DNA of 39,892 bases from a virus. How positions within the stretch are numbered: position 1 is the first letter of the stretch; each line of letters starts with the position of its first letter. The stretch covers positions 1 through 39,892 of the IMG/VR virus record IMGVR_UViG_3300021131_000019. One strand, given 5' to 3'. The notes beneath the pieces were generated by a model. It was not told the origin of the DNA, ran no database searches, and was given only the letters and a program-made list of their open reading frames with translations. Below are positions 4,745 through 13,657 of this stretch, in pieces. The position numbers were made by a program, and so were the translations under genes.

Positions 4745-5162
4745 AAAAATTCGGGCCTCCGGCGAAAAGGTAACTACACCTGAAGAGCTTGCATATCGTA
4801 AAGAAAAGCGGGCTGCTAAAAAAACAGGACAAGTTATTGAAAAAGCCAAGTCTGTTGGTCGGCCTAAAAGTGTTGTTAATCGGGTTACTGAATACGGTGC
4901 TTTGTTTAACCGTATGAATGATGAACGTGCTGCTGTTGGCTTGCCTCCATTAAAGACTGCTATGGAGGTGTTAATTGATGCCATGCAAAGCGAAGAGATT
5001 GATCTAAGGGATAAGGCTAGGATTGCTGATAAACTAGCACCGTTTGAATCTTCTAGAGCGCCGATTATTTCTATTGAGCACGTTAATAATGTTCAAGAGA
5101 AAGAGGAAGTTGATGCTGATGAAGCATTGGCTGATTTTTTGTCTGCCTTAAATAAGGTGTAA
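4734..5162 (+). CDS. Candidate small terminase subunit
   Basis: A 142-residue protein with a basic N-terminal half (KEKRAAKKTGQ, KSVGRPKSVVNR) and a C-terminal helical part ending in an acidic tail (EKEEVDADEALADFLSALNKV). The segment LRDKARIADKLAPFESSRAP resembles the linker found in small terminase or terminase-like DNA-recognition proteins of several phage groups. TerS binds the pac site and loads TerL. Its place a few genes upstream of terL, its size and its charge fit; I cannot see a certain HTH motif. The alternative is an unknown DNA-binding protein, with TerS being the 213-residue protein at 5869. Confidence 0.5.
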   Translation: MLPEKIRASGEKVTTPEELAYRKEKRAAKKTGQVIEKAKSVGRPKSVVNRVTEYGALFNRMNDERAAVGLPPLKTAMEVLIDAMQSEEIDLRDKARIADKLAPFESSRAPIISIEHVNNVQEKEEVDADEALADFLSALNKV

Positions 5163-5165
5163 ACT

Positions 5166-5309
5166 ATGCCGTTGAAAAAGGGTAAGTCTGAAAAGACTTT
5201 TAAAGAAAACATCAAAACTGAAGTTAAAGCTGGGAAGCCAGATAAACAAGCAGTTGCGATCGCTTATGCTATGAAGCGTGAATCTGGCAAAAAACGAAAG
5301 GTGAAATAA
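5166..5309 (+). CDS. 47-residue basic phage protein (DUF6496-like)
   Basis: The frame MPLKKGKSEKTFKENIKTEV...KQAVAIAYAMKRESGKK is a small basic protein of a type I recognise from many phages (usually MPLKKGKS...I...GKP.KQAVAIA). Function unknown; the high lysine content suggests DNA contact or a minor virion component. Its TAA overlaps the next ATG (TAATG). Confidence 0.85.
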   Translation: MPLKKGKSEKTFKENIKTEVKAGKPDKQAVAIAYAMKRESGKKRKVK

Positions 5310-5626
5310 TGCACTACACATCTGGAAATAATGCTCCCACGCTGATGGCTCAAGCGCCTAACCGTGTGGGTAACAAGTCTAAGTTTGTTGCTACCGGCAA
5401 AGGTGGCGCTACTGCTGAGACCCGTCCTGAAGGCTCTACTATGTATGGCGAAGGCCATGAAGTTAAGATGAAGCCAAAAGGTTCTCCTGAAGCTGGCCGT
5501 GGTCAAAAAGTGACTGCCAAGCGCGGCAAAGGTACTGATGGTCCCGCTACTAACAACGGCTTTTTGGGCAGCGAAGACAAACGAGTGCGTGGCTCGTTGT
5601 ATCGCGGCAATAACAAGGATTGCTAA
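5309..5626 (+). CDS. Basic, low-complexity hypothetical protein
   Basis: A 105-residue protein rich in glycine, lysine and threonine with few hydrophobic residues (KMKPKGSPEAGRGQKVTAKR), so it is probably disordered. No motif. It is coupled by TAATG to the preceding basic protein and followed 3 bases later by another small gene. The three together look like a set of small DNA-associated or capsid-decorating proteins before the terminase; this is inference. Confidence 0.75.
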   Translation: MHYTSGNNAPTLMAQAPNRVGNKSKFVATGKGGATAETRPEGSTMYGEGHEVKMKPKGSPEAGRGQKVTAKRGKGTDGPATNNGFLGSEDKRVRGSLYRGNNKDC

Positions 5627-5628
5627 TC

Positions 5629-5859
5629 ATGTCCGGATATGGTCGCGTAATTTCTGGTGGTGCACAAGTTTCCAAAGGAAACAACACCAAACAAATTAAC
5701 GACAAATTGGAAGGCTTTGAGGAAAAGCATGAGCGGTCTGAAAAGATTGCTGGTGCTGTTCGTGAAGGCATGAACAATGTCGTTATGGAAGGACCCCGCC
5801 GTCTTAAAGTGAACGGTGGTAAATTCGAGGCTAACAAGTCTAATTACACATACAAGTAA
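5629..5859 (+). CDS. Small hypothetical protein
   Basis: A 76-residue protein starting MSGYGRVISGG. The start at 5629 is preferred to an upstream TTG at 5620 because ATG is better placed behind AAGGAT. A central charged helix (KLEGFEEKHERSEKIAGAVREG) is the only structural element visible. Unknown function. Confidence 0.75.
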   Translation: MSGYGRVISGGAQVSKGNNTKQINDKLEGFEEKHERSEKIAGAVREGMNNVVMEGPRRLKVNGGKFEANKSNYTYK

Positions 5860-5868
5860 AGGAAAAGT

Positions 5869-6510
5869 ATGGCAACGTATGATATTGATGCTTTAAAAGC
5901 AGACTTACCCACGGCTAAAGAGCTGGCTCAGTTTGTCTATGACCAAACAGGGCTGGCGCTTAACCTTGTTGGCCGCAAAAAAGATGACCAGTACATCGCA
6001 GCTAAAAATGCTTTAGAAGGAAAAGTCGTTCCTAAAGAGTTCATTACTACGGACAACCCGTATGTGGACAAACGGGAAATGATTCCTGTGGATGAGGTTA
6101 AAAAGGTTCCTCCTCGCTCATCTACATTGCCTCCTACTGATACGCAAATTCATCAGTTTGTGGCTACAAATATGCCTCACCCGCAAGACCCGCAATCGGA
6201 TCACAAGGTGCAAATTTGTTTCCGCAAATACAGTAATGAATTAATTACTTACCAAATTGTTGGCCCTCTGGTTCAGCAAGCTGTTGGCACTCGTATCAAT
6301 AAGTTTGGTCAAACAGTTCCTGAACGCTATACCTGGATGGACCCACGCACACCTGAAACTGTGTTGCGTAATCCTGATGGCACGTTTACTAAAGATGGCC
6401 GAGGTCTTTACACATACTGCGCCGGTGAAAAAGGTGCTGGTATTTGGACTTTGATTGACAAGCGCATGATGGAAGTCACCGCTAAAAACATTACCAATCC
6501 GTGGGATTAA
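5869..6510 (+). CDS. Conserved hypothetical protein in packaging module
   Basis: A 213-residue protein starting MATYDIDALKADLPTAKELA after AGGAAAAGT. The first 50 residues read like a helical domain that could hold an HTH. Residues about 65-110 are proline-rich and extended (IPVDEVKKVPPRSSTLPPTD). The remainder is mixed alpha/beta. I do not recognise it. Its position before terL makes a packaging role possible, including that of small terminase if the protein at 4734 is not that. Confidence 0.75.
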   Translation: MATYDIDALKADLPTAKELAQFVYDQTGLALNLVGRKKDDQYIAAKNALEGKVVPKEFITTDNPYVDKREMIPVDEVKKVPPRSSTLPPTDTQIHQFVATNMPHPQDPQSDHKVQICFRKYSNELITYQIVGPLVQQAVGTRINKFGQTVPERYTWMDPRTPETVLRNPDGTFTKDGRGLYTYCAGEKGAGIWTLIDKRMMEVTAKNITNPWD

Positions 6511-6699
6511 ATGGAAGATTTCGCAACCGTCTTTAGAGAGCGTCTATCTGGTCAGGCTGAAGCTTGCGCCCGTAAAACGCTTGAATGGCTGCAAAAAGAC
6601 CTCCAAGGCGCCCATAAACTGGAACCTGAACAGGTCTATTATCTCGCTAGTGCCGCAGAAATTCTGCTGACGTTGCGCGATACCTATGGCAAAAAGTGA
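6511..6699 (+). CDS. Small helical hypothetical protein
   Basis: A 62-residue protein made of two or three predicted helices (FRERLSGQAEACARKTLEWLQ; VYYLASAAEILLTLRDTYG). It starts right after the upstream stop, and its last five codons overlap terL by 14 bases. It may assist terminase assembly (inference from position only). Confidence 0.75.
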   Translation: MEDFATVFRERLSGQAEACARKTLEWLQKDLQGAHKLEPEQVYYLASAAEILLTLRDTYGKK

Positions 6700-8278
6700 A
6701 GCTAGTGATTACGTCCAGCCAGTATTTAAAGACAGGGCGTTAAAGCATTTAGTGAAGTTGGCTGGTGGCAAGAGCGTTGTTAAGCTCTTTACCCCAGACC
6801 AATACAAAAAGATGATGCTTGCCAGGGACAAGATTGCACATGATATGCAATTCAATGCCCTGAAATGGTTTCGTCCTTTTCCTTATCAGCAAAAATTTTT
6901 TGAAACCGGCAATAAATTTACCCGCCGTGGCATGATTGCTGCCAACCGCGCCGGTAAAACCATTGCATCTACATACGAAACCGCATACCACCTAACTGGC
7001 CGCTATCCCAAAGGCTGGAAAGGCAAGACGTTTGACGGTCCAATTATTGCTATGTGCGCTGGTGAATCCTGGGAGCAGGTCGCCAAAACGCTACAGTCCA
7101 AGATGCTTGGCTGTGATGATATTAAGCAGGGTTATAAATTAGGAACCGGCTCAATCCCCAAGGAGTGTATTGATGATAAAAGTATGCGTACTGACGGGGC
7201 TAATGTACTTGCTATTGAAATTTGGCATACAACCGGAGGTAAATCCAAGTTGTATTTCTCCAACTACACCCAACAAGTCCGTCACCTGCAAGGTTTTGAG
7301 CTTGATTTAGTTGTATTGGATGAGCAGCCGCCAGACGAGACATTCTCTGAGTTGGTTGTGCGTACCGCAGCGCGTAATGGGCAGGTCATTTGCTCATTTA
7401 CACCGCTCAAAGGTATGTCAGGGCTTGTGCGTAAGTTTTGGGATAGTGTAGACGGGTACACACACGTTCGCGTTACATGGGATGACGTGCCGTATGAGAA
7501 TGAATGGGGTGAGCCATTCTTTACAAAGTCTGAACGTGAGCAGTTGGCTCGTGACTTTATGCCGTGGGAACGCGAATGCCGTATGAATGGTATTCCGCTG
7601 GTCGGCCAAGGTGTTGTATTTCCTATTTTGGATTGGCCAATTTATAAAACTTCTGACATTGATTTCAAGAATAATGAAAAGCTTGAACGACTAATCAGCT
7701 TTGACTTAGGGATCAAGAATGACCCAACTGTTATTTCCTTTTTATTTCGCGATCCTTTTACAGAAAATATCTACTTACATCGCCAGATTAAAGTGCCTAG
7801 CGGTGAAACACCTGACGAGTATGTTCACTATCTTCTTGATAGAGAATCTAGGGGGGTTCCTATCGCTTTACCACATGATGCTGGACAAGCTGGACGATAT
7901 ACATTAACCGAGCAATCGGTGCGGGAAGTTTTTGAGGACAATTACGGTCTCAATGTTATAGCTGGTGCTATACTTAACCCAGCCAATGACCAAGGCAAGG
8001 TTACTAACCATAAATCTTATGGTATTAACGTCATGCGGATTGGCATGGAACGTGGGTCTTTAATGATTAACGAAGATTGCAAGGCATTTTTGGACGAAGC
8101 ACGAAATTATGCAATTGACCAAAATGGCCGTTTTAGCGATCCTGATGACCATATTGACTCAGCACGAATTGGAATATTAGCGTTGATTCAAGGCCACGGA
8201 GAATCATTAGTAAGCCATGCTAATAACTTTGCAAAGCGTAGAATCGCTCCTATTGAGGGCAAAGTCCAAAGGATTTAA
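6686..8278 (+). CDS. terL: Terminase large subunit (ATPase-nuclease)
   Basis: The 530-residue packaging motor protein. The N-terminal ATPase has a Walker A-like AANRAGKT (85-92), a Walker B LDLVVLDEQ with D212-E213, and motif III SFTPLKG (237-243). The C-terminal RNase H-like nuclease starts near residue 336 with LISFDLGIKNDPT (D340), followed by LPHDAG (D398) and DDHIDSARIG near the end, which supply the metal-binding acids. It pumps DNA into the prohead through the portal and cuts it when full. The length is usual. The A-N-R-A-G-K-T variant is common in terminases of P22- and SU10-like podophages. A headful mode fits the circular assembly. Confidence 0.95.
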   Translation: MAKSEASDYVQPVFKDRALKHLVKLAGGKSVVKLFTPDQYKKMMLARDKIAHDMQFNALKWFRPFPYQQKFFETGNKFTRRGMIAANRAGKTIASTYETAYHLTGRYPKGWKGKTFDGPIIAMCAGESWEQVAKTLQSKMLGCDDIKQGYKLGTGSIPKECIDDKSMRTDGANVLAIEIWHTTGGKSKLYFSNYTQQVRHLQGFELDLVVLDEQPPDETFSELVVRTAARNGQVICSFTPLKGMSGLVRKFWDSVDGYTHVRVTWDDVPYENEWGEPFFTKSEREQLARDFMPWERECRMNGIPLVGQGVVFPILDWPIYKTSDIDFKNNEKLERLISFDLGIKNDPTVISFLFRDPFTENIYLHRQIKVPSGETPDEYVHYLLDRESRGVPIALPHDAGQAGRYTLTEQSVREVFEDNYGLNVIAGAILNPANDQGKVTNHKSYGINVMRIGMERGSLMINEDCKAFLDEARNYAIDQNGRFSDPDDHIDSARIGILALIQGHGESLVSHANNFAKRRIAPIEGKVQRI

Positions 8279-8280
8279 CA

Positions 8281-10431
8281 ATGTTTGACAAGCAAAACGT
8301 AATTATCCAAAACCTGTCTAGCGAATCAGGCCATCGCGGTCTGACCGAGCGGGTAGCGCATGAGATTTACGTCAAAATGGTTGATTACCTGCGGCTGACT
8401 CAATCAAAAAACACTTACAACCGCTTCTCCGACTACCATTATTTGCAAATTCCTGTCGCCAATTCGACAGAACCTGTTCGCGGTATTGATTACATCCATC
8501 CAGTTGTTACTCCTGGCATTGATTACGCCACAGCCGTGATTACTAAGTGCCTGATGCCCGATGGCAAGGTCAACTTTGAGTTTGAACGCTTTACAGAAGA
8601 CGACACCATTCAGTCTGAACAAGCGACTGACATGGTTAAGTACTTTATCAACAGCAAAAACAATTCTTACCAAATCATTCGTGATTGGGCGCAAGACAGC
8701 CTGTTGCACAAAAACGGTATCGTGATGGTTACGCCCATCCGTGAGCAAATTGTTCAATACAAAGAAGTTGACGGCACTTTGGATCAGCTCCGCGTGTTTG
8801 AAACAATGGCTGCTGACAAAGGTCTTACACCTAAGTTGCAAGATAAGGAAAAGATTGACGTACAAGTTGGTCAAGCCTTGCAACAAGCCATGCAAGGTGG
8901 TAATGCCGCTCAACAAATTAACGCATCGCTCAAAGACAACACCGTATATCGTGCTAAGTACAAGCTGACAGGCTATTCAACTAACATCAAGATTAAGCAC
9001 GTTGCCCAACACTATTTTGTGTGTAATCCAACGATTCCTTCAATTGAGATGCAAGATTTCTGCGGTTTTTATGAGCCAATGACGATCCATGAAGCCAAGT
9101 TACTTCACCCGTATATTGATCTTGAGCAGTTTGCTGACCATGCTGCCTATGGTCCTGCTGGCGCATATCAGGCTGGCGCTTTGGAAAACGATTTGGCTCT
9201 CCATGCAAGAGATTCGACACCCGTCCCAGGTCAAGGTGTCATTGCCTCGCAAGGTGCTGACCGTTACTCTCGCGTGGTCATGCTTACTTACGCTTGGCTG
9301 CGCCGCGATATTGATGACGATGGCGAAGAAGAGCTTGTGGAATGCTGTTTCTCGGGTTCCTACGTTATTTACGCAAAGCAAGTAGACTTTATTCCGCTTG
9401 CCAATATGTGTCCCAAGCCAATCGTGGGCAACTTTTTTGGCTACTCAATGGCAGAGCGTCTTGTGCCTTTGCAAGAATACTCTACCTCGATTGCTCGTGC
9501 TGAAATGGCATTTGCCATGCAATCGTCTACACCTCGTATTGGTGTAAACCCTGAGTTTGTGGACGCAGAAGAAATCCAACGTGGTGTCAGCGCCATGTTT
9601 ATTCTGGATCGCAAATTTGACCCCGCCAAGCACGTTTTTGAGTTTGCCCCTATGCAGGGTAACCTTGGCTACGTTCAAAGCGCCATGGAGCGTTTTGAGG
9701 CCGATAAGATGGCTTTGATTGGCATGACCTCGCCAAGCGATGTGTTGAACCCTGAAGTCATGAAAGATGGCAACAGCGGTTACAAGTTGCAATTGGCTAT
9801 GGGTCCGAACCAACTGATCCAAGACGAAATGGTCAAAAACTGCGCCATTGGATTACGCGATGCGATCTATTTGGTGTGGAAAACCATGATTCAGTATGCT
9901 GACGATTACAACATCCAGCAACTGGCTCATCATTGCGCTGAAGGCAAACCATTTATGGATGCCATGTCGGTTGAGAACTATGAGTTTATTGACCGCAAAA
10001 TGATTAACATCGACTTGGCGCTGGGTTTCATGTCTGATGAAAACCGTTTGACCCGTCAAAAGATGATTACAGCGGCTCAGACTGAGTTTGCTGCGGCCAT
10101 GATGCAAGTTCCTCCATCTTGCCCTGAGATGTTTGAGAAGTTGCGCCGTCCTTACGAAGACACGTTGCGTGTGTTGGGTGTTAAAAACATTGATAGCTAT
10201 TTGCCCACAATGGACGAAGCTGTCAAGATCATGCAAGCTAACTCACAAAAACCGCCTACTCCTGAACAGCAAGAAATCAGCAGCAAAGTGGCGCTGAATC
10301 AAGCTAAGGCACAAAAAGATCAGGCTGATACAGCTATGATTGTAAAAAAGACGCAAAACATCGATTTTGATAATGCGATGGTCTTTAAAGCCGCACAAGA
10401 AAACAAGGTAAAAGCTGTAGAAATGGAATGA
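8281..10431 (+). CDS. Portal protein (P22/SU10 type)
   Basis: A 716-residue protein immediately after terL. The size and order (terL, portal, small gene, scaffold, coat) identify it as the dodecameric portal of the P22-like family, through which DNA enters and leaves. It has a long alpha/beta N-terminal part (HPVVTPGIDYATAVITKCLMPDG), a central body with ATVLNPEV-like stem region (SPSDVLNPEVMKDGNSGYKL near 480), and a long helical C-terminus rich in Q, A and K (VALNQAKAQKDQADTAMIVK), like the barrel of P22 gp1. A Q/A-rich insert (QALQQAMQGGNAAQQINASL) lies near residue 200. Confidence 0.85.
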   Translation: MFDKQNVIIQNLSSESGHRGLTERVAHEIYVKMVDYLRLTQSKNTYNRFSDYHYLQIPVANSTEPVRGIDYIHPVVTPGIDYATAVITKCLMPDGKVNFEFERFTEDDTIQSEQATDMVKYFINSKNNSYQIIRDWAQDSLLHKNGIVMVTPIREQIVQYKEVDGTLDQLRVFETMAADKGLTPKLQDKEKIDVQVGQALQQAMQGGNAAQQINASLKDNTVYRAKYKLTGYSTNIKIKHVAQHYFVCNPTIPSIEMQDFCGFYEPMTIHEAKLLHPYIDLEQFADHAAYGPAGAYQAGALENDLALHARDSTPVPGQGVIASQGADRYSRVVMLTYAWLRRDIDDDGEEELVECCFSGSYVIYAKQVDFIPLANMCPKPIVGNFFGYSMAERLVPLQEYSTSIARAEMAFAMQSSTPRIGVNPEFVDAEEIQRGVSAMFILDRKFDPAKHVFEFAPMQGNLGYVQSAMERFEADKMALIGMTSPSDVLNPEVMKDGNSGYKLQLAMGPNQLIQDEMVKNCAIGLRDAIYLVWKTMIQYADDYNIQQLAHHCAEGKPFMDAMSVENYEFIDRKMINIDLALGFMSDENRLTRQKMITAAQTEFAAAMMQVPPSCPEMFEKLRRPYEDTLRVLGVKNIDSYLPTMDEAVKIMQANSQKPPTPEQQEISSKVALNQAKAQKDQADTAMIVKKTQNIDFDNAMVFKAAQENKVKAVEME

Positions 10432-10432
10432 T

Positions 10433-10765
10433 ATGAAAAGCCTAGTATTGAATATCAGGGATTATTTTAATCGCCGCACAAGGGCAGCAGACATTGATAC
10501 TCGTGCATCACAAACGAGGCATCAACTAATTATTGACAATGCTGCTTGTGCTGCTAGATTACTCAAGAATGAAGATTTTGCATTGTTGTTCAATCTGTAT
10601 CGTTTTTCTGTGTTGTCACAGTTAGAAGATGTAAAAACAGATGCTGAACGTATTGAATTGTCGTATTACATAGCAGGTGTCCGTGATTTTGTCGTATTTA
10701 CCGAGAAAACCGAACATTTATCTAATGTATTAAATGAAAAATTGAAAGCTAAGGAAAAGGTATAA
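10433..10765 (+). CDS. Small hypothetical protein between portal and scaffold
   Basis: A 110-residue, mainly helical and basic protein (MKSLVLNIRDYFNRRTRAADIDTRAS at the start). It starts one base after the portal stop and ends 3 bases before the scaffold ATG. No motif recognised. Head-assembly helper is an inference from position. Confidence 0.75.
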   Translation: MKSLVLNIRDYFNRRTRAADIDTRASQTRHQLIIDNAACAARLLKNEDFALLFNLYRFSVLSQLEDVKTDAERIELSYYIAGVRDFVVFTEKTEHLSNVLNEKLKAKEKV

Positions 10766-10768
10766 AAT

Positions 10769-11881
10769 ATGTCAGACGTAACTGCAACCGCAGCCGCCCC
10801 TGAGCAAACTGGTAGTGTTAATCTTGCCGACTCTATCGCCTCGATGATTGCCGCTAACAAGCGTAACAATCCGAGGGTTGAAGGAGCCGAGCCGCCACCA
10901 GCGGGACAAGAGGAAGCGAAAGCCGAATCCCCCGAGGCGACTCCTGAAGAGGGAGCCGAACCTGAAGGTAGTTCAACTGAGTCTGAAGAAGGCGCAGAAC
11001 TTGAAAGCGCAGAAGAACCCAGCGAAGCTGTAAGTGATTCCGTAAACTTTCTTGAGTTTGCCAAAGCTAACCCTAAAGCCATCATTGAAATCCCTAATAA
11101 GGATGCCGAAGGTGGGGTAATTAAACTTACCGCTGAACGGGCAGCCGCCATTCTTGGACAAGGAAGTGCTATCCATGAAAATGCGCGTAAGCTTAAAGCC
11201 GAACGTGCCGATTTTGAAGAGTATGAAGCCAAGCGAAGAAGTGAGCTTGATGGATTGCAAATTGGTTTAGAGTTGACTATGGTTCCGCAGCTTGAAAATG
11301 CTGCTAACGACCTAGTAACTCTCCAAGGCTATAACCAGCAATGGACGCAAATCCTGAATAGCGCAACAGACCCAGTAAAACAAGCAGAAGCTCGTGCTGC
11401 TATTAAGCAAAACGCAGAACTGATTGAAGAAAAGTCTGAATTTATTCGTAGTAACCGTCCTAAAGTTGAGAATTTCTTTAATCAACGAGCAAGTTTTGTA
11501 AAAGAAACTCTCGAAAAAGCTCGTCAAAGTTTTAGTGATAAAGAATTAGCCAACAAAGCCAACTTTAACGAACTTCGTGAACGGTTGGAAAAGGATTGGA
11601 AAGGCGCAAAGAGTAGCTATATCCCTGGTGTGCCAAACCTTGATTTGGTTTCTAGTGATGAATACTTGTTGGGGTTGATTCGTGACGGTATGAAATTCCG
11701 TGATGGTCCAACCGTACGAAATGCTGGTGGCTCATTGGCCGCTGCAAGCCGTCAAACAGGTAAAGCTAAAACTGCTGCTGATACACAGGCTGAAGAACTT
11801 CAAAAACGTGCTGCTAAAGGCGATAAGGCCGCTACGCGAGACCTTTTGGCTACATTTATCGCGTCTAAAAAACGTAAATAA
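10769..11881 (+). CDS. Putative scaffolding protein
   Basis: A 370-residue protein lying between portal and major capsid. The first ~90 residues are disordered and very acidic (EGAEPEGSSTESEEGAELES), followed by long charged helices over residues 120-250 and a basic C-terminus (KGDKAATRDLLATFIASKKRK). Acidic N-terminus, coiled centre and basic, coat-binding end are typical of internal scaffolding proteins that guide prohead assembly and then leave or are degraded. No protease domain is visible in it or nearby, so release without cleavage, as in P22, is likely. Confidence 0.75.
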   Translation: MSDVTATAAAPEQTGSVNLADSIASMIAANKRNNPRVEGAEPPPAGQEEAKAESPEATPEEGAEPEGSSTESEEGAELESAEEPSEAVSDSVNFLEFAKANPKAIIEIPNKDAEGGVIKLTAERAAAILGQGSAIHENARKLKAERADFEEYEAKRRSELDGLQIGLELTMVPQLENAANDLVTLQGYNQQWTQILNSATDPVKQAEARAAIKQNAELIEEKSEFIRSNRPKVENFFNQRASFVKETLEKARQSFSDKELANKANFNELRERLEKDWKGAKSSYIPGVPNLDLVSSDEYLLGLIRDGMKFRDGPTVRNAGGSLAAASRQTGKAKTAADTQAEELQKRAAKGDKAATRDLLATFIASKKRK

Positions 11882-11906
11882 CCTTTTTAAATTTTAGGAG
11901 TTTTTA

Positions 11907-13064
11907 ATGTCTACTATTACCTCTACCACGCTTGGTAACGGCAATGGCCCGTACCAAACCGACATCGTTGTCAAAGACCTCGACTTGACCGTTTCCAACT
12001 ACGTTAAAGATCGTACGCCTGTTACTAACATGGCTATGAGCAAAAAACGTAAGATCAACTCTACTCTGCACATTTGGCCTATCGATTATTTCCGTACGCC
12101 TAACCTGAATGCAGCTTTGGAAGGTGCATCTGTTACAGCATCTTTGGCTGATTCCAACACCCGTGCTAACTTGGGTAACTACACTCAAATTTTCACGACC
12201 GTGATTGGCGCTACAGGTACTGCTCGTGCCGTTGAACAAGCTGGTGGCGATCCCCAAGCTTACCAAGAAGTCAAGCAATTGACTGAAATCATGTTTGACG
12301 TTGAGTTGCAAATGGTTCGTGCTGACGGCGCTTCCATCAAATACTCTGGTCAATCGTCTAGCCAAGCTTCCAGCCCCAACAACGGTCGCCGTTTTGGTTC
12401 GCTGTATTCTTTCGCTGGTACACGTTCGGGCAACGATACTGACGGAACTTCCGTGTTGAACTTGGCTGCTTCCGAAAGCAATGACACCACTACCGCTGTT
12501 GACACTAACACTCCTTTCAACGGTGTGTTGTCTAACGCTGGTTTGGGTTATTTCAGCTTCGGTTCTAACGAAACATTGCAAGCTTTCAGCCCCGTGTTGT
12601 ACAAACAACTCGTGACTGTTGCTGAACAGCGTTTCAACGCCAAGATTACCAACATCATGGCCCCCGTGTCGCAACGTACCTACATTTCGGACAACATTGC
12701 TCAATCACGTTCGATTAACCGTTTTAACCCTGCTGACAAGGGTGACACGATTGGTACTTACGAAGGTGACTTCAACTACACCTACCAAATCGATGACAAC
12801 TGGATCATGGATCAAACTGGTGCTGATAACACCAGCATCTTGTTCCTGAACCCTGATGTCGTTCAATGGGGTAGCTTGCGTGAACTTGGTCCTAACAACG
12901 AAGTGTTCTCTAACGCTGACGCTTCCTTGGATCAATACATCATGGAAGGTACATTGATTGTTCGTAACCCTGCTGGCGTTGCTGTTTTGGCCGCTATCAC
13001 ACCCTCGAACACTTTGGTTACTACACCTCGTCCGAGCGCACAAGTTAAACGCTACCAAGCGTAA
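11907..13064 (+). CDS. Major capsid protein (DUF5309/SU10-like)
   Basis: A 385-residue protein in the coat position, right after the scaffold, with a strong ribosome-binding site (TTAGGAGTTTTTA). The N-terminus has the DUF5309/SU10-type pattern: YVKDRTPVTNMAMSKKRKIN (residues 32-51), followed by an extended arm, an acidic helix near residue 120 (QAYQEVKQLTEIMFDVELQM), and a beta-rich C-terminal part (VVQWGSLRELG, MEGTLIVRNPAG). It should adopt the HK97 fold. The codon use differs visibly from neighbours (many AAC, TAC, TTC and ACC codons), as expected for the most highly expressed protein. Two hairpins follow the stop. Confidence 0.88.
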   Translation: MSTITSTTLGNGNGPYQTDIVVKDLDLTVSNYVKDRTPVTNMAMSKKRKINSTLHIWPIDYFRTPNLNAALEGASVTASLADSNTRANLGNYTQIFTTVIGATGTARAVEQAGGDPQAYQEVKQLTEIMFDVELQMVRADGASIKYSGQSSSQASSPNNGRRFGSLYSFAGTRSGNDTDGTSVLNLAASESNDTTTAVDTNTPFNGVLSNAGLGYFSFGSNETLQAFSPVLYKQLVTVAEQRFNAKITNIMAPVSQRTYISDNIAQSRSINRFNPADKGDTIGTYEGDFNYTYQIDDNWIMDQTGADNTSILFLNPDVVQWGSLRELGPNNEVFSNADASLDQYIMEGTLIVRNPAGVAVLAAITPSNTLVTTPRPSAQVKRYQA

Positions 13065-13071
13065 TAACTGG

Positions 13072-13092
13072 AAAGGCCCTCCGGGGCTTTTC
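13072..13092 (+). terminator. Terminator-like hairpin after coat gene
   Basis: AAAGGCCC-TCC-GGGGCTTTT followed by a short T-rich end lies 8 bases after the coat stop. It probably reduces transcription into the tail genes and so helps set a high coat level. Confidence 0.65.
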
Positions 13093-13120
13093 TAAAGTAT
13101 TCTTAGAGTCCTTTAGAAAA
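13088..13120 (+). repeat. Perfect 10-bp inverted repeat
   Basis: TTTTCTAAAG (13088-13097) and CTTTAGAAAA (13111-13120) are perfect arms around a 13-base loop. The first arm shares bases with the T-tract of the preceding terminator hairpin, so the two structures compete. The ribosome-binding site of the next gene follows at once. Confidence 0.8.
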
Positions 13121-13135
13121 CTCCTGGAGAAAAGT

Positions 13136-13648
13136 ATGGAATTGAACCTCAATAATGAAGAAGCACGTCTAAACGAAGACTACTTTATGAAGGGTCAGCT
13201 TGAAGCTGGCATTGATGGCGTACTCCGCAGAAACGATAAACTTTTTAATGAGGTTAAGTCAGGCAATTGGTCGCAGACCTTTACTCATAAAGACGGCCAC
13301 ATCAAGTACAAGATTGGCGGTCAAGATGGTGAGCGTTACATTCAATATGAACAAGATAACGTGGAAGCCATGCGTCAGTTTTGCAAAGAGCGCAGAGAGT
13401 TTTATCAAAAATATGGTACTGATAATCCCTTTTTTGCTGGCACATTTCATGCTATGGAGCTGCCTAAATGCTTTGCATACGAGATAAGCAATAAGTGGTT
13501 TAACAATCGTCCTTGGGATTTAATTAAGCTGGACAAAAAAGACAAGATTTTGTTCTACGCGATTGTTAATACATATTACTCAGACTTCGTATGTCATCCT
13601 ACTGGTAAGATACCTTTACCATATAATCCAATCATTCCTACCAAGTAA
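13136..13648 (+). CDS. Hypothetical protein between coat and adaptor
   Basis: A 170-residue protein starting MELNLNNEEARLNEDYFMKG behind TGGAGAAAAGT. It is rich in charged and aromatic residues, with W and Y clusters (KWFNNRPWDLIKLDKKDKIL) and no membrane segment. I do not recognise the family. In this position other podophages place head-completion or decoration proteins, so it may be a minor head protein. It is placed behind competing hairpins that may lower its expression. Confidence 0.75.
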   Translation: MELNLNNEEARLNEDYFMKGQLEAGIDGVLRRNDKLFNEVKSGNWSQTFTHKDGHIKYKIGGQDGERYIQYEQDNVEAMRQFCKERREFYQKYGTDNPFFAGTFHAMELPKCFAYEISNKWFNNRPWDLIKLDKKDKILFYAIVNTYYSDFVCHPTGKIPLPYNPIIPTK

Positions 13649-13657
13649 GGACAGCAA

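Noticed and set aside
8404-8916. Long minus-strand frame of 170 codons within the portal gene
   Set aside because: It lies antisense to a certain structural gene, has no ribosome-binding site, and its protein has no family-like pattern.
10666-11232. Minus-strand frame of 188 codons over the scaffold gene
   Set aside because: It mirrors the E/A-rich scaffold N-terminus as an S/A-rich sequence; no start signal.
11904-12704. Minus-strand frame of 266 codons within the coat gene
   Set aside because: It is an antisense shadow caused by the biased codon use of the highly expressed coat gene. It is rich in S, V, R and Q without any motif.
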